DNA of 64,000 nt from Stappia stellulata DSM 5886 (GCF_000423705.1 NZ_AUIM01000010.1:310001-374000); one strand, 5' to 3'; counted from the stretch's first letter, positions 1 through 10,854 are shown. The notes: generated by a model from the sequence alone, not told the origin. Translations and numbers: made by a program.

Positions 1-887
1 CCGCCGACAACGACCTTGTCGATGCCTTCGTCGCCAGCTTCCTCGCTCAGCGTTTCCATCACCTTCGCCTTGACGGCGTCGATGGCGTTCTTTCGGGCCG
101 TCTTTTCGCGGATCGCATAGGCGGCGACCAGATCGTCGGAGGCCATTGCCTTGATCCGGGCAGCGAGGTCGCTGTGATCGGGCAGGTTCAGCTCGCGCGG
201 CTGGCGCGCGGCCGTTTCCGCCAGCTTGATGATCGCGTCGATCACCGTCTGCATGCTGCGGTGGCCGAACATCACGGCGCCGAGCATCAGGTCCTCGGAA
301 AGCTCCTTGGCTTCCGACTCGACCATCAGCACCGCATCGCCCGTACCGGCGACGATCAGGTCGAGTTCCGACTCCGGCATGTCGTCGATATAGGGATTGA
401 GGACGTATTCGCCGTTGATGTAGCCGATGCGCGCGCCGCCGATCGGGCCCATGAAGGGAATGCCCGAAATCGTCAGGGCAGCGGAGGCCGCAACCATGGC
501 AAGAATGTCCGGTGCGTTTTCCATGTCGTGCGACAGGACCGTCAGGACGACCTGCGTGTCGCACTTGAAGCCGTCGACGAAGAGCGGACGGATCGGACGG
601 TCGATGAGGCGCGAGGTCAGCGTCTCATGTTCCGACGGACGGCCTTCGCGCTTGAAAAAGCCACCGGGGATCTTGCCCGCGGCGAAGGTCTTTTCCTGGT
701 AGTTCACAGTGAGCGGGAAGAAATCCTGGCCCGGGCGGGGTTCCTTGGCGGCGACGACGGTCGCAAGCACCTTGGTCTCGCCGTAGGTCGCAAGCACGGC
801 CCCGTCTGCCTGGCGGGCGACCTTGCCCGTTTCCAGCGTCAGCGGGCGTCCGCCCCATTCGACTTCCACACGATGAATATCAAACAT
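1..887 (-). CDS. pnp: Polynucleotide phosphorylase, N-terminal part (runs off the left edge)
   Basis: Phosphorolytic 3'-5' exoribonuclease, the core enzyme of the RNA degradosome. The 295 codons present begin [13 protein letters not shown] and cover the first RNase PH-like core domain (for example [19 protein letters not shown] and [11 protein letters not shown], both hallmarks of the family) and the start of the all-alpha linker. The usual length is about 710 residues, so the second catalytic core, KH and S1 domains lie outside the window. It follows rpsO on the same strand, the classical rpsO-pnp arrangement, but is separated from it by a terminator and a long leader hairpin, which suggests separate or attenuated expression. 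The identification is secure. Confidence 0.97.
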   Translation of the reverse strand, partial: MFDIHRVEVEWGGRPLTLETGKVARQADGAVLATYGETKVLATVVAAKEPRPGQDFFPLTVNYQEKTFAAGKIPGGFFKREGRPSEHETLTSRLIDRPIRPLFVDGFKCDTQVVLTVLSHDMENAPDILAMVAASAALTISGIPFMGPIGGARIGYINGEYVLNPYIDDMPESELDLIVAGTGDAVLMVESEAKELSEDLMLGAVMFGHRSMQTVIDAIIKLAETAARQPRELNLPDHSDLAARIKAMASDDLVAAYAIREKTARKNAIDAVKAKVMETLSEEAGDEGIDKVVVG

Positions 888-1014
888 GATTTATCCTAGC
901 TTTCGGTCACCCGCGTGAACCGCCCACATGGCGGCACACGGTACGTTCTGTCTTCAGTTGGAACGCGGAAGCCCAATGCCCCGCGTCTCCGTCAGGACGC
1001 GTCACGGGCAAGAC

Positions 1015-1063
1015 AGCAAGAGGTTCGAGCGAGGGCATCATCCGCACGCCCGAACCTCTTGCT
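1015..1063 (-). promoter_or_regulatory. Long stem-loop in the pnp leader
   Basis: Thirteen bases (AGCAAGAGGTTCG) are repeated inverted and perfectly at the two ends. Adding one G-T pair and three further pairs gives a 17-bp stem on the transcribed strand, about 128 nt before the pnp start. There is no T-run, so it is not an intrinsic terminator. In E. coli the pnp leader carries a double-stranded structure cleaved by RNase III that mediates PNPase autoregulation. Position and length suggest the same role here, by inference. Confidence 0.6.
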
Positions 1064-1096
1064 ATCCTGCCCCATGACCGTCGCATCTTGCGTCAA

Positions 1097-1127
1097 CGAA
1101 AACGCGGCACCCCTTGGGGCACCGCGT
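1097..1127 (-). terminator. Intrinsic terminator after rpsO
   Basis: On the minus strand a 12-bp stem (two G-U pairs, AA loop) is followed at once by TTTTCG. It begins 11 nt after the rpsO stop codon and separates rpsO from pnp. Confidence 0.75.
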
Positions 1128-1138
1128 CATCCGTATCC

Positions 1139-1408
1139 TTAGCGGCGCAGGCCGAGACGCTTGATCAGCGCCTGGTAACGCGGCTCGTCGGTCTTCTTCA
1201 GGTAATCCAGAAGCGACCGGCGGTTGCTGACCATCTTCAGGAGACCGCGGCGGGAATGATTGTCCTTGCCGTGGGTCTTGAAGTGGCCGGTCAGGTTCAC
1301 GATCCGCTCGGTCAGGACAGCGACCTGCACGTCGGCAGATCCGGTGTCCCCGTCCTTGATCGCATATTCCTTGATGAGTTCCGCCTTGCGTTCTGCGGTA
1401 ATCGACAT
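1139..1408 (-). CDS. rpsO: 30S ribosomal protein S15
   Basis: Primary 16S rRNA-binding protein of the small-subunit platform, also part of inter-subunit bridge B4. The 89 residues are the normal length for S15. The sequence [16 protein letters not shown], the central [16 protein letters not shown] helix-turn region and the RSLLDYLKK segment are characteristic. It sits 3 nt downstream of truB, so the two are almost certainly co-transcribed in the rimP-nusA-infB operon. A terminator follows immediately, before pnp. Confidence 0.97.
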   Translation of the reverse strand: MSITAERKAELIKEYAIKDGDTGSADVQVAVLTERIVNLTGHFKTHGKDNHSRRGLLKMVSNRRSLLDYLKKTDEPRYQALIKRLGLRR

Positions 1409-1411
1409 CGG

Positions 1412-2386
1412 TCAGGTCCTTTCGAGACTGATCGCTGCGGGGTCTTCCGCAGCGAGATTGAAAACGCGCTTCGGCAGCAACTCGCCCCGTTCGACCTCGC
1501 CGATGGCCACCAGTTCTCCAAGAGAAGTGACGGACACGAGGCCCTTGAACAGCGGCGCGTCACGCCCGCGCAGCAAAACGCCCTGCCCTCGTCTGAGGCG
1601 GGCGGCATCCTGTCGGGAGACGGCCAGCGCCGGGATGTCGTCCAGCGCGGTCGCTACAGGCAGAATTACAGACGCATGGGCCTCGTCGAGGCCTTCGCCG
1701 GGCGCACACTGCCCCAACTCCTCGAGAGTTTCCAGCGGAATCATGTCGTCCTCGCCGAAGGGCCCGACGAGAAGACGGCGCAACGCGGTCACATGGCCGC
1801 AGCTGCCGAGCCGATGGCCGAGATCGCGTGCCAGCGCCCGGACATAGGTGCCCTTGCCGCATTCCGCCTCGAAGATCGCGTGATCGGCATCCGGACACTC
1901 CACCAGGTCGAGCCGGTGGACGGTGATGTCGCGCGCGGCAAGCTCCACCTCGGCGCCGTCGCGGGCAAGGTCATAGGCGCGTGCGCCATCGACCTTGATC
2001 GCGGAATAGACGGGCGGAACCTGGGAAATCGTGCCGGTAAACTCCGGCAGCACGGCAAGGATCTCGTCCGCGCTCGGGCGGGCATCGCTCGTTTCGCAAA
2101 CGGCGCCCTCGGTATCGTCGGTTTCCGTGGAAATGCCCCAGCGCACGGTAAAGCGATAGACCTTGCGCCCGTCCATGGCGAAGGAGACCGTCTTGGTCGC
2201 TTCGCCGAAGGCGACCGGAAGGCAGCCGGAGGCAAGCGGATCGAGCGTTCCCGCGTGGCCGACCTTTTGCGGATGCAGGAGCCGCTTGAGGCGCGTCAGC
2301 GCGTCGTTCGACGACAGGCCGACCGGCTTGTCGAGCACGAGCCAGCCGTCGATGCGGTTGCGGTTGGTCTTCTTGCGACGCGACAT
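1412..2386 (-). CDS. truB: tRNA pseudouridine(55) synthase TruB
   Basis: Makes pseudouridine 55 in the T-loop of tRNAs. The protein is 324 residues from the chosen ATG (MSRRKKTNRNRIDGW). The GWLVLDKPVG segment and the catalytic motif GHAGTLDPLASG, with the nucleophilic Asp, are intact; an ATKTVSFAMDGRKVYRF segment follows. An in-frame ATG 39 nt further upstream would overlap rbfA and encode a non-conserved extension, so the internal ATG, 4 nt after the rbfA stop, was preferred. The gene lies between rbfA and rpsO as in most alphaproteobacteria. Confidence 0.95.
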   Translation of the reverse strand: MSRRKKTNRNRIDGWLVLDKPVGLSSNDALTRLKRLLHPQKVGHAGTLDPLASGCLPVAFGEATKTVSFAMDGRKVYRFTVRWGISTETDDTEGAVCETSDARPSADEILAVLPEFTGTISQVPPVYSAIKVDGARAYDLARDGAEVELAARDITVHRLDLVECPDADHAIFEAECGKGTYVRALARDLGHRLGSCGHVTALRRLLVGPFGEDDMIPLETLEELGQCAPGEGLDEAHASVILPVATALDDIPALAVSRQDAARLRRGQGVLLRGRDAPLFKGLVSVTSLGELVAIGEVERGELLPKRVFNLAAEDPAAISLERT

Positions 2387-2390
2387 GCGG

Positions 2391-2813
2391 CTATCTGTCG
2401 TCCTCGGGATCGGCATCGTCCGCATCGAGGTCGCGGCGCACCTCGCTGCTGTTCAGCAGGTTTGTGATCCGGTCGTCGTCGTCGAAGCGGGTGTCGAGCA
2501 CGAACCTGAGGTCGGGCAGATATTTCATGGTCATGCGCCGGGCGAGATCGCGGCGGATCGTCTTGGCGCCCCGGTTGAGCGCCTCCACGACCTTGTCGGC
2601 ATCGCGTCCGCCAAGCGGCATGACAAGACAGCTCGCCAGACGCAGATCCGGTGTCATGCGCACCTCCGGAACGGAAATGATCGTTCCGTCGAGGGCGGGA
2701 TCGGCCATGGTGCCGCGCGTCAGGATGTCGGAAACCTCCTTGCGGACGAGTTCGCCGACGCGCAACTGGCGCTGCGACGGCATTCCGGCCGGAGTCCTGT
2801 TTGATGATGCCAT
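2391..2813 (-). CDS. rbfA: Ribosome-binding factor A
   Basis: Assists late maturation of the 30S subunit and 16S rRNA 5'-end processing. The 140-residue product begins MASSNRTPAGMPSQRQLRVGE; the KH-type fold is recognisable from QLRVGELVRKEVSDIL, VSVPEVRMTPDLR-like strands and ARRMTMKYLPDLRFVLD. The open frame extends 26 codons further upstream, but that stretch is unlike the family. Position between infB and truB is the conserved operon order. Confidence 0.95.
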   Translation of the reverse strand: MASSNRTPAGMPSQRQLRVGELVRKEVSDILTRGTMADPALDGTIISVPEVRMTPDLRLASCLVMPLGGRDADKVVEALNRGAKTIRRDLARRMTMKYLPDLRFVLDTRFDDDDRITNLLNSSEVRRDLDADDADPEDDR

Positions 2814-2907
2814 GATCTTGTCCAAACGTGGGTGCGCGTCGCCGAAGCGGAAACGCGAAGCGCCGGCGAGCGGACCCGCCGGCGATCGCATGTGTCTTCG
2901 ATCGGCC

Positions 2908-5577
2908 CTACAGCGTACGGGCGACCTCTTCGACCCGGTAACATTCGATGACGTCGCCGGCGCGCATGTCCTGATAGTTCTCGAAGTTCATGCCGCATTC
3001 CTGACCGGACTGCACCACCTTCACCTCGTCCTTGAACCGCTTCAGCGTTCCGAGCTTGCCCTCGTGAATGACGACATCGTCGCGAATGAGGCGGACTTCC
3101 GCGCCACGTTCGACGGTGCCCTCGGTCACGCGGCAACCGGCCACCTTGCCGACCTTGGTGATGTTGAAGATCTCCAGGATCTCCGCATTGCCCAGGAAGG
3201 TTTCGCGGCGTTCCGGCGACAGAAGTCCCGACATGGCCGCCTTAACGTCATCAACAAGGTTGTAGATGATGTTGTAATAGCGGATCTCGATGCCTTCGCG
3301 CTCGGCCGCGTCGCGGGCCTGCTTGTTGGCACGCACGTTGAAGCCGATGATCGGGGCGCCCGACGCAGCTGCAAGGGTGACGTCGCTTTCGGTGATGCCG
3401 CCGACGCCGGCATGCAGGATGCGGGCCTTGACCTCGTCCGTGCCGAGCTTGTCCAGCGCACCGGCGATTGCCTCGACCGAGCCCTGCACGTCGCCCTTGA
3501 CCAGAAGCGGAAACTCCTGGTGGCCGGATTCCTGCAGGCGGTTCATCATCTGCTCGAGCGAGCCGCGCGTTCCGGTCGCAACGACGGAAGCCTTCTCGCG
3601 CTTCTGGCGCTGACGATATTCGACGATCTCGCGGGCGCGGGCCTCGTTCTCGACGACCGCGACCATGTCGCCGGCCTCCGGCGTGCCCTGGAAGCCCAGG
3701 ACCTCGACCGGCTTGGACGGCCCGGCTTCCTTCACCTGCTGGCTGTCCTCGTCGAGCATGGCGCGCACGCGGCCCCACTCGGCGCCGGCAACGAGAATGT
3801 CGCCGACCTTGAGCGTACCCTTCTGGACGAGAACGGTCGCGACCGGACCGCGGCCCTTGTCGAGCTGCGCCTCGACGACAATGCCTTCCGCCGTACGGTC
3901 GGGATTGGCCTTGAGTTCCAGGACCTCCGACTGCAGCAGGATCATCTCCAGCAGCTTGTCGAGATTCATTTCCTTAAGCGCGGACACCTCGACCTCGATG
4001 ACGTCGCCGCCCATGGATTCCACGACGATCTCGTCCTGGAGCAGTTCGGTACGCACCCGCTGCGGGTCCGCCGACGGCTTGTCCATCTTGTTGATCGCAA
4101 CGATGATCGGCACGTTGGCCGCCCGTGCGTGGGCAATGGCTTCCTTGGTCTGCGGCATGACGCCGTCGTCCGCCGCCACCACCAGGATGACGATGTCGGT
4201 CGCCTTGGCGCCACGGGCACGCATCTGCGTGAAGGCGGCGTGGCCCGGCGTGTCGATGAAGGTGATCTTGTTGCCTTCGAGTTCGACCTGATAGGCGCCG
4301 ATATGCTGGGTGATGCCACCGGCCTCGCCCTGCACGACCTTGGAGCGACGCAGCGCGTCGAGCAGCGAGGTCTTGCCGTGGTCGACGTGGCCCATGATGG
4401 TCACGACCGGCGGACGCGACACCAGCGTGTCGTCGGCATCCGCCTCGGAGAACAGTCCCTCCTCGACGTCGGATTCCGACACGCGCTTGACCGTGTGGCC
4501 CATCTCCTCGGCGATCAGTTCCGCCGTATCGGCGTCGATCACGTCGTTGATCTTGAGCATCTGCCCCTGCTTCATCAGCAGCTTGATCACATCCACCGCG
4601 CGTTCCGCCATGCGGTTGGCGAGGTCCTGGATGGTGATCGCCTCGGGCAGGATCACTTCACGCAAAACCTTCTCGCGCACGACCTGCTGGCCGGCCCGCT
4701 TCTCTTTCTCGCGGCGACGCCGCAGCGAGGCGAGCGAGCGGTTGCGGCCTTCGCCGTCTCCGGTCGCGGAGGTGATCGTCAGCTTGGACTTGCGACGGTC
4801 GTCGCCGGCCCGGCTCGGCGTGCGCACCGGTGCGGGCTTGGCACGCTTGACCGGCTTTACCGTCTTGCGGGCCTCGGTATCGTCCTCGCTGCGCGCGGCG
4901 GCGGGCGCCTTGCGGGCGGCGCGTGCCGGTTCCTCGGCGGGAGCGGACAGGTCCGCGGACGGCGCCACGGCACCGATGGCGGCGGCGGCATCTGCCGCGC
5001 TGACCTTTTCCTTGCCTTCCTCGGCGGCGCGCTTTGCCGCCTCTTCGGCACGCAGCTTTTCCTCTTCCGCCTCGCGCTTGGCGCGTTCGGCGGCCTCGGC
5101 CTTGCGGCGGGCGTCTTCCTCGGCGCGGCGCTTTTCTTCCTCTTCGCGGCGCTTGCGGTCCTCGACCTCACGCACCTGCGCCTCGCGCAGGGCAGCCTGG
5201 CGGGCCGCAGCCTCGTCGCTGGTCAGCGTGCGCAGAATGTTCGCGCCGCGCGGACGCTGTCCGGATGCGGAACGGCGTGCAGCCGCGACATCCGCCTTGT
5301 CGGAACCGCGCTCGATGTCGGGACGACGCTCGACCTCGGCACGCGGGGCAGCCGGTGCCGCAGCAGCCGTGTCCTGCACCTCCTGCTCCGCCTCGGGCTT
5401 GCCTTCCTGCCCCGGCAGGACGACACGACGCTTCTTCTTCTCGACCACGACCGCTTTCGTACGGCCATGGGAAAAGCTTTGACGCACGGTCCCCTGTTCC
5501 ACGCCGGAGCGCTTCAGGCCCAGGGTCTTGCGTTCCACGCTAATCGTCTTGTCGCCGGGATTCTTCGTTTCGCTCAT
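2908..5577 (-). CDS. infB: Translation initiation factor IF-2
   Basis: GTPase that delivers initiator fMet-tRNA to the 30S subunit and promotes subunit joining. In the 889 residues, the first ~300 are a long low-complexity arm with a charged [15 protein letters not shown]-type helix around 145-195. A small IF2_N-like domain follows near 305-360. The G domain has its P-loop GHVDHGKT at about 396-403, DTPGH at 442-446 and NKMD near 496. The tRNA-binding C-terminal domains complete the protein. The long N-terminal arm is typical of alphaproteobacterial IF-2. Only 7 nt separate it from the upstream rnpM gene. Confidence 0.98.
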   Translation of the reverse strand: MSETKNPGDKTISVERKTLGLKRSGVEQGTVRQSFSHGRTKAVVVEKKKRRVVLPGQEGKPEAEQEVQDTAAAAPAAPRAEVERRPDIERGSDKADVAAARRSASGQRPRGANILRTLTSDEAAARQAALREAQVREVEDRKRREEEEKRRAEEDARRKAEAAERAKREAEEEKLRAEEAAKRAAEEGKEKVSAADAAAAIGAVAPSADLSAPAEEPARAARKAPAAARSEDDTEARKTVKPVKRAKPAPVRTPSRAGDDRRKSKLTITSATGDGEGRNRSLASLRRRREKEKRAGQQVVREKVLREVILPEAITIQDLANRMAERAVDVIKLLMKQGQMLKINDVIDADTAELIAEEMGHTVKRVSESDVEEGLFSEADADDTLVSRPPVVTIMGHVDHGKTSLLDALRRSKVVQGEAGGITQHIGAYQVELEGNKITFIDTPGHAAFTQMRARGAKATDIVILVVAADDGVMPQTKEAIAHARAANVPIIVAINKMDKPSADPQRVRTELLQDEIVVESMGGDVIEVEVSALKEMNLDKLLEMILLQSEVLELKANPDRTAEGIVVEAQLDKGRGPVATVLVQKGTLKVGDILVAGAEWGRVRAMLDEDSQQVKEAGPSKPVEVLGFQGTPEAGDMVAVVENEARAREIVEYRQRQKREKASVVATGTRGSLEQMMNRLQESGHQEFPLLVKGDVQGSVEAIAGALDKLGTDEVKARILHAGVGGITESDVTLAAASGAPIIGFNVRANKQARDAAEREGIEIRYYNIIYNLVDDVKAAMSGLLSPERRETFLGNAEILEIFNITKVGKVAGCRVTEGTVERGAEVRLIRDDVVIHEGKLGTLKRFKDEVKVVQSGQECGMNFENYQDMRAGDVIECYRVEEVARTL

Positions 5578-5584
5578 ATCGCCT

Positions 5585-6259
5585 TCAGTCCTGGATCACC
5601 GCATCGCTTACACCGCCATGTGAAGCCTCATTTAGGCCGGCCCGAAAACGCTCCAGATCCTCGATCCGATCCAGGGCGTTCTTGGCTGCGCGGCCTGCAA
5701 GCAGTGCAGCATGTATCACATTTGACCGACCCAATGCCAAATCCAATTGAGTCGACTCGAAAGTCCGAACAATCCGGCATCCGCCGGCGTCGGCAAATCG
5801 CGCCCGCGCGATCGCCGCGAGCTTTCCTGTTCCGTCGTCTCCGCCGTCGCTGGCCTGTATCAGCCCGATGACGGCATCTCCGCCGCGCAGCGCCGCTTCG
5901 ACCTTGGAAAAGCCCGAAACGACCTCGCCGGCCTTGCGCGCCAGCGACACGGCATTCAGTGCCGCGCGTTCCAGCAGCGCATCGACCTCGGCGGCCAGAT
6001 CCCCCTCCACGCGCACGGATGCATCCTTGAACCCGCGCGCGAAAGCCTTTTTCTTCTGCGCCTCGGCAACGCATGCCCGCGTCGCCGTGATCCAGACGCC
6101 CCGGCCGGGAAGCCTGCGCCGGAGGTCGGCGACGACAGTGCCGTCCGGCCCCGCAACAAAACGGATCAGCTGCGAGACGGGACGAACCTCACGGGTCAAC
6201 GCACAGCATCGCTCCAAAGGTTCGTTTTGCCTCGGCACTCCCGTCTCCCGCTCGCGCAC
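5585..6259 (-). CDS. rnpM: YlxR/RnpM-family RNA-binding protein with L7Ae-like C-terminal domain
   Basis: The 224-residue protein has an N-terminal YlxR (DUF448) domain of about 95 residues, recognisable by [18 protein letters not shown] and [10 protein letters not shown] second domain, about 105-190 ([22 protein letters not shown]), resembles ribosomal L7Ae-type RNA-binding proteins; this two-domain form is usual in alphaproteobacteria. YlxR proteins were recently linked to modulation of RNase P in Firmicutes; the role here is inferred only from family. The start is GTG (V-RERETG), 21 nt after nusA. It lies between nusA and infB, the conserved position. Confidence 0.85.
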   Translation of the reverse strand: MRERETGVPRQNEPLERCCALTREVRPVSQLIRFVAGPDGTVVADLRRRLPGRGVWITATRACVAEAQKKKAFARGFKDASVRVEGDLAAEVDALLERAALNAVSLARKAGEVVSGFSKVEAALRGGDAVIGLIQASDGGDDGTGKLAAIARARFADAGGCRIVRTFESTQLDLALGRSNVIHAALLAGRAAKNALDRIEDLERFRAGLNEASHGGVSDAVIQD

Positions 6260-6280
6260 CGCATAAGGATGCGCTCGTTA

Positions 6281-7936
6281 TCAAGCCTCGTGAACGACCC
6301 CGGTCGCGACCACACTGGCCACCGCCTCGTCGTCCGTCTCGCCTTCGTCCTCGGCGTCCGCGGACACCTCGTCTTCGACACGCAGGTCGTCTTCGGTGAT
6401 CCAGCCGGCAGCCAGACGGGCGGCCATAACCATTTCCTCGGCCTCGGCACGCGATACCTCGAAGCCGCTCAGGGCGCCGTCGTGGCGGACCGTCTCGCCG
6501 TCGGCGCGCTCGGTCCAGCCCACCAGGTCATCGGTCGCACAGCCGGCAAGGTCCTCGACGTTGCGAACCTCGTCCTTGCCGAGCGCGACCATCATCGCGG
6601 TGGTCAGTCCGTTGATCGCGCGCAGATCGTCGGAAACGCCCAGCGTCTTGCGCTCTTCGTCGAGCTTGGCCTCGACCTCTTCCAGATACTCGCGGGCACG
6701 CGCCTGGATCTCGTCGGCGGTCTCCTCGTCGAAACCCTCGATTGTCGCGACCTCGTCGCGCTCGACATACGCCACTTCCTCGACCGAGGCAAACCCTTCC
6801 GATGCCAGCAACTGCCCGACGACCTCGTCGACGTTGAGTGCATCCATGAAGAGCTGGGTGCGATCGGCGAACTCCTTCTGGCGCCGCTCCGACTCGTCAT
6901 GCTCGGTCATGATGTCGATGGCCCAGCCCGTGAGCTGCGACGCGAGACGCACGTTCTGGCCGCGCCGGCCGATGGCAAGCGAAAGCTGCTCATCCGGAAC
7001 GACGACCTCGATGCGCTGCGCGTCCTCGTCGAGCACGACCTTGGACACTTCCGCCGGCTGGAGCGCGTTGACGATGAAGGTCGCCTCATCCGGGTTCCAC
7101 GGAATGATGTCGATCTTCTCGCCCTGCAACTCGCCGACGACGGCCTGAACGCGGCTGCCGCGCATGCCCACGCAGGCGCCGACCGGATCGATGGAGCTGT
7201 CCTTGGAAATCACCGAGATCTTGGCGCGCGATCCCGGGTCGCGGGCGACCGACTTGATCTCGATGACGCCGTCGTAGATCTCCGGCACTTCCTGGGCGAA
7301 GAGCTTCGCCATGAATTGCGGATGGGTGCGCGACAGGAACACCTGCGGGCCGCGCTGCTCGCGGCGCACGTCGTAGATGTAGGCGCGGATCCGGTCACCG
7401 GTGCGGAACAACTCGCGCGGGATCAATTCGTCGCGACGCACGACGGCCTCGCCGCGGCCGAGATCGACAACCACATTGCCGTATTCGACCCGCTTGACCA
7501 CGCCGTTGATGACTTCGCCGATGCGGTCCTTGAATTCGTCATACTGATGATCGCGCTCGGCTTCGCGAACCTTCTGAACGATCACCTGCTTGGCCGACTG
7601 CGCCGCGATGCGGCCAAAGTCGAGCGGCGGCAGCGGCTCGGCGATATAGTCGCCGACCTGGGCCGCCGGGTTGCGGCGAAGCGCATCTTCAAGGGCGATC
7701 TCCGTAGCCGGATTGTCGAGTTCCTCGACCACCAGCAGCAGGCGCTGAAGCTTGATCTCGCCGGTGCGGCCGTTGATCTCGGCGCGCACTTCCGTTTCGG
7801 AGCCATAGCGGGAGCGCGCCGCCTTCTGGATCGCATCTTCCATCGCGGCGATAACGATGCCGCGGTCGATCGACTTTTCGCGCGCGACCGCATCCGCGAT
7901 CTGCAACAGCTCAAGCCGGTTCGCACTGATTGCCAT
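6281..7936 (-). CDS. nusA: Transcription termination/antitermination protein NusA
   Basis: RNA polymerase-associated factor controlling pausing, intrinsic termination and antitermination. From the chosen ATG ([15 protein letters not shown]) it is 551 residues: N-terminal RNAP-binding domain about 1-130, S1 domain about 135-200, two KH domains to about 345 ([30 protein letters not shown]), then acidic helix-hairpin-helix repeats typical of proteobacterial NusA. An AGGAG lies before this ATG. A longer reading from an upstream ATG adds 24 non-conserved residues. It is downstream of rimP. Confidence 0.97.
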   Translation of the reverse strand: MAISANRLELLQIADAVAREKSIDRGIVIAAMEDAIQKAARSRYGSETEVRAEINGRTGEIKLQRLLLVVEELDNPATEIALEDALRRNPAAQVGDYIAEPLPPLDFGRIAAQSAKQVIVQKVREAERDHQYDEFKDRIGEVINGVVKRVEYGNVVVDLGRGEAVVRRDELIPRELFRTGDRIRAYIYDVRREQRGPQVFLSRTHPQFMAKLFAQEVPEIYDGVIEIKSVARDPGSRAKISVISKDSSIDPVGACVGMRGSRVQAVVGELQGEKIDIIPWNPDEATFIVNALQPAEVSKVVLDEDAQRIEVVVPDEQLSLAIGRRGQNVRLASQLTGWAIDIMTEHDESERRQKEFADRTQLFMDALNVDEVVGQLLASEGFASVEEVAYVERDEVATIEGFDEETADEIQARAREYLEEVEAKLDEERKTLGVSDDLRAINGLTTAMMVALGKDEVRNVEDLAGCATDDLVGWTERADGETVRHDGALSGFEVSRAEAEEMVMAARLAAGWITEDDLRVEDEVSADAEDEGETDDEAVASVVATGVVHEA

Positions 7937-8052
7937 CTCAGTCCACTCCTCTCGCGCCGGTTCACTCCGGCGTTGTCTCCATTCACCATGCCTGCCGTTC
8001 GCAGACACGTCGGATATGACGAACCCCCCGGCTTACCGGGGCCGCCCGTCGC

Positions 8053-8688
8053 TCAATCGGATTTCGCAGCCGCCTTTGCCGCCTTGCGGCGCGCGGCCTT
8101 TTCGGCCCTCAGCGCCGCCTCGACCAGCGCGTCGGTCATGACCAGCCGCGCCTCGCCCATGCTGGCGAGCGGAAGACGGATGTCGGGAACGCCGTCGTCG
8201 GGAAGATCTTCCAGCCGCAGGATCAGGTCCCCGCCATCGACGCCGCGAATTTCGCCGCGGAACCGGCGCCGCCCGTCGAGCGGGTCGGCCAGTTCGAGCT
8301 TCACCAGATGACCGACCCAATTGGCAAAATCTCCCGCCCGCACCAGCGGACGGTCCACACCCGGCGAGGAGATCTCCAGATTGTATTCCTGGTTGATCGG
8401 ATCCTCGACATCGAGCACCGGCGCGATCGCCCGGCTGACCTGCTCGCAGTCCTCGACCGACATGGTGCCGTCGGGACGCTCGGCCATGACCTGAAGGGTC
8501 AACCCGTTGAGACCGGACAGCTTGACGCGCACCAGGCGGAAGCCGAGATCAAGGATCGCGGGTTCGACCATTGCGGAAATCCGCGCTTCCAGCCCGTTCT
8601 CGCGGACGAACCGGGGCGCGTGTAAATCCTGCGCCGTGTCCTGGCTGTGTACCGTGTCCTGGGTTTGCACAGTAACCTCGTCCTGCAC
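8053..8688 (-). CDS. rimP: Ribosome maturation factor RimP
   Basis: Needed for 30S subunit assembly. The core ([30 protein letters not shown], and a C-terminal Sm-like barrel) is standard. The 211-residue product has two oddities: an N-terminal extension of about 24 residues with repeated Q-D-T units, encoded by a short tandem repeat in the DNA, and a basic Ala/Lys C-terminal tail. The start is GTG, preceded by ACGAGG. It is the first gene of the rimP-nusA-infB operon and follows the trmB terminator. Confidence 0.93.
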   Translation of the reverse strand: MQDEVTVQTQDTVHSQDTAQDLHAPRFVRENGLEARISAMVEPAILDLGFRLVRVKLSGLNGLTLQVMAERPDGTMSVEDCEQVSRAIAPVLDVEDPINQEYNLEISSPGVDRPLVRAGDFANWVGHLVKLELADPLDGRRRFRGEIRGVDGGDLILRLEDLPDDGVPDIRLPLASMGEARLVMTDALVEAALRAEKAARRKAAKAAAKSD

Positions 8689-8811
8689 CGGGGCCTCGTT
8701 CCGTTTCCGTCGCGTCTGGGCGAGGGTGTTGCATCAGCGGCAATCGGCATCGTCGGCCGCTGGCGCCGTTTCATCCGCGCGCGGCGGACACCGATGCGCC
8801 ATGGCCAAAAC

Positions 8812-8842
8812 AAAAAGAGCGGGTCCCTGTCGGGGCCCACTC
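8812..8842 (-). terminator. Intrinsic terminator after trmB
   Basis: On the minus strand an 11-bp stem (one G-U pair and one mismatch, GACA loop) is followed by TTTTTGTTTTGG. It lies about 75 nt after the trmB stop and upstream of rimP, so it closes the metK-trmB unit. Confidence 0.75.
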
Positions 8843-8917
8843 TCAGACTGCTCATGCGAGCCGCTAGAGAATTTAGTATCCTTATAATACGCCTGACGGC
8901 GGCGAAAGCAAGCGAAT

Positions 8918-9604
8918 TCACATGCGGCGGAATTCCAGATAGCACCCGTGGCGACCTTCGCGGAACGCCTTTTGCTCATAGCGCGTGCCGGACCAGGGCT
9001 GCCAGGGCTTGCGCCAGTCGTCCGCCGTTTCCGCCGTCCAGGTGAACGCCGGATGGTCGCGCAGATGCGCCAGCGTCCACTCGACATAGGTCTCGATATC
9101 GCTGGCAAAGCGCAGCACCGCGCCCGGTTTCAACACGCGGGCGTAGCGGTCGAGGTTCACCGGGTTGATGAACCGGCGCTTCCAGTGCCGCCGCTTCGGC
9201 CAGGGATCGGGGTAGAGCTGGTAGGCACCGTCGAGCGACGCCTCGGGCAGCCAGTCGAGCAGCTTGATCGCGTCGTCGCCATAGACGCGGAGATTTTCCA
9301 GCCCCTCTTCCTCGATCTCCGCCACGGCCTTTGCAAGACTGCTGACGAAGGGCTCGACGCCAATGAAGCCGGTGTCCGGCAGACGCCGCGCCTCATGCAG
9401 GAGATGCTCGCCACCGCCGAAACCGACTTCGAGCCAGATCTCCGACAGGCCGGCGGGAAACAGCGTCCGCAAGTCGCTCGGGGCGGGCCGGGAGAGATCG
9501 GGTTGCAGGCGGGCGAGCCCGGCCTCGAAGATCTCGCGCCGCGCCTTGCGCAGCGGCTTGCCGACGCGGCGTCCGAAGAAGGAACCCTTGGTATGATCTA
9601 TCAT
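8918..9604 (-). CDS. trmB: tRNA (guanine-N7-)-methyltransferase
   Basis: SAM-dependent enzyme that forms m7G46 in the tRNA variable loop. The 228 residues from MIDHTKGSFFGRRVGK contain the SAM-binding LEVGFGGGEHL motif, the YQLYPDPWPKRRHWKRRF signature of the family, and a C-terminal TRYEQKAFREG motif. The start is the ATG that aligns with the family; the open frame continues over 100 codons upstream into the metK 3' end in a different frame and is not coding. It is 77 nt after metK, fitting a shared transcript. Confidence 0.95.
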   Translation of the reverse strand: MIDHTKGSFFGRRVGKPLRKARREIFEAGLARLQPDLSRPAPSDLRTLFPAGLSEIWLEVGFGGGEHLLHEARRLPDTGFIGVEPFVSSLAKAVAEIEEEGLENLRVYGDDAIKLLDWLPEASLDGAYQLYPDPWPKRRHWKRRFINPVNLDRYARVLKPGAVLRFASDIETYVEWTLAHLRDHPAFTWTAETADDWRKPWQPWSGTRYEQKAFREGRHGCYLEFRRM

Positions 9605-9681
9605 GTGTATCCGCAATGCGCGCGCCGCGGTCGGAACCGGGCGCGCGCCTCGTCTTTCATCGATGAAATGATCCCGACGGA

Positions 9682-10854
9682 TCAGCCGGCCGCGTCGCGC
9701 AGCGCATGGACCAGGTCGATCTTCTCCCAGGAAAAGCCGCCGTCCTCTTCCGGATCGCGTCCGAAGTGCCCGTAGGCCGCCGTGCGCGCATAGATCGGAC
9801 GATTCAGCTCGAGGTGCTGGCGAATGCCGCGCGGGGTCAGGTTCATGACCTCGCGGATCGCCTTTTCCAGCTTCGCTTCCTCGACCTTGCCGGTGCCGTA
9901 GAGGTCGACATAGACCGAGAGCGGCTCGGCGACGCCGATGGCGTAGGAGAGCTGGATCGAACAACGGTCGGCGAGGTTCGCAGCCACCACGTTCTTGGCC
10001 AGATAGCGCGCGGCATAGGCGGCCGAACGGTCGACCTTGGTCGGGTCCTTGCCGGAGAAGGCGCCGCCGCCGTGAGGGGCCGCGCCGCCATAGGTGTCGA
10101 CGATGATCTTGCGCCCGGTCAGGCCGCAGTCGCCGTCGGGACCGCCGACCACGAAGGCGCCGGTCGGGTTGACGTGCCAGACGGTGTCCTTGGAGATCCA
10201 GCCGCCGGGAACCGCCGTGACGATATAGGGCTCCACGATGGAGCGGATGTCGTGCGAGCTGAGCTTCGGGTCGAGATGCTGCGTCGACAGGACGACGGAG
10301 GTGATGCCGACCGGAACGCCGTTCTCGTAACGCACGGTAACCTGGCTCTTGGCGTCGGGCCCGAGCGCCGGCTCCTTGCCGGACTTGCGGGCATCCGCCA
10401 GCAATTCGAGAATCTTGTGCGAATAGAAGATCGGCGCCGGCATCAGGGCCGGCGTCTCGCGGCAGGCATACCCGAACATGATGCCCTGGTCGCCCGCGCC
10501 CTCGTCCTTGTTTTCAGCAGCGTCCACGCCTTGCGCGATATGGGGGGACTGGGCGTGCAGATGAACGTCGACGTCGCAGGTCTCCCAATGAAAGCCGTCC
10601 TGCTCGTAGCCGATGTCCTTGATCGCCATGCGAGCAAGATGGGCAATATATTCGTTGGTGATTGTCGCCGGACCACGGGTCTCGCCCGCGATCACGACCT
10701 TGTTCGTCGTTGCCAGCGTTTCGCAGGCAACGCGAGCTTCCGGCATCTCGCCGAGAAATGCATCGACGACCGTATCGGAAATGCGGTCACACACCTTGTC
10801 GGGGTGACCTTCGGAAACGGATTCGGAGGTAAAGAGATATTCTTGACGCGCCAC
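9682..10854 (-). CDS. metK: S-adenosylmethionine synthetase
   Basis: Forms SAM from methionine and ATP. The 390 residues include [28 protein letters not shown] (family signature 1), [16 protein letters not shown] (the active-site P-loop-like signature 2) and the C-terminal YGHFGRD. The start is GTG (V-ARQEYLF), with AGAAGGA just upstream; the ATG further upstream is not conserved. It is preceded by a leader with a perfect hairpin and followed by trmB. No SAM riboswitch fold was recognised in the leader. Confidence 0.97.
   Translation of the reverse strand: MARQEYLFTSESVSEGHPDKVCDRISDTVVDAFLGEMPEARVACETLATTNKVVIAGETRGPATITNEYIAHLARMAIKDIGYEQDGFHWETCDVDVHLHAQSPHIAQGVDAAENKDEGAGDQGIMFGYACRETPALMPAPIFYSHKILELLADARKSGKEPALGPDAKSQVTVRYENGVPVGITSVVLSTQHLDPKLSSHDIRSIVEPYIVTAVPGGWISKDTVWHVNPTGAFVVGGPDGDCGLTGRKIIVDTYGGAAPHGGGAFSGKDPTKVDRSAAYAARYLAKNVVAANLADRCSIQLSYAIGVAEPLSVYVDLYGTGKVEEAKLEKAIREVMNLTPRGIRQHLELNRPIYARTAAYGHFGRDPEEDGGFSWEKIDLVHALRDAAG

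Noticed and set aside
2464-5871. Very long open frame antisense to infB
   Set aside because: It is the mirror of a high-GC coding region; the product is His/Arg/Leu-rich with no domain pattern, and infB on the other strand is certain. Similar long mirror frames opposite nusA, hslU, dnaJ, dnaK and the sigma-54 activator were set aside for the same reason.
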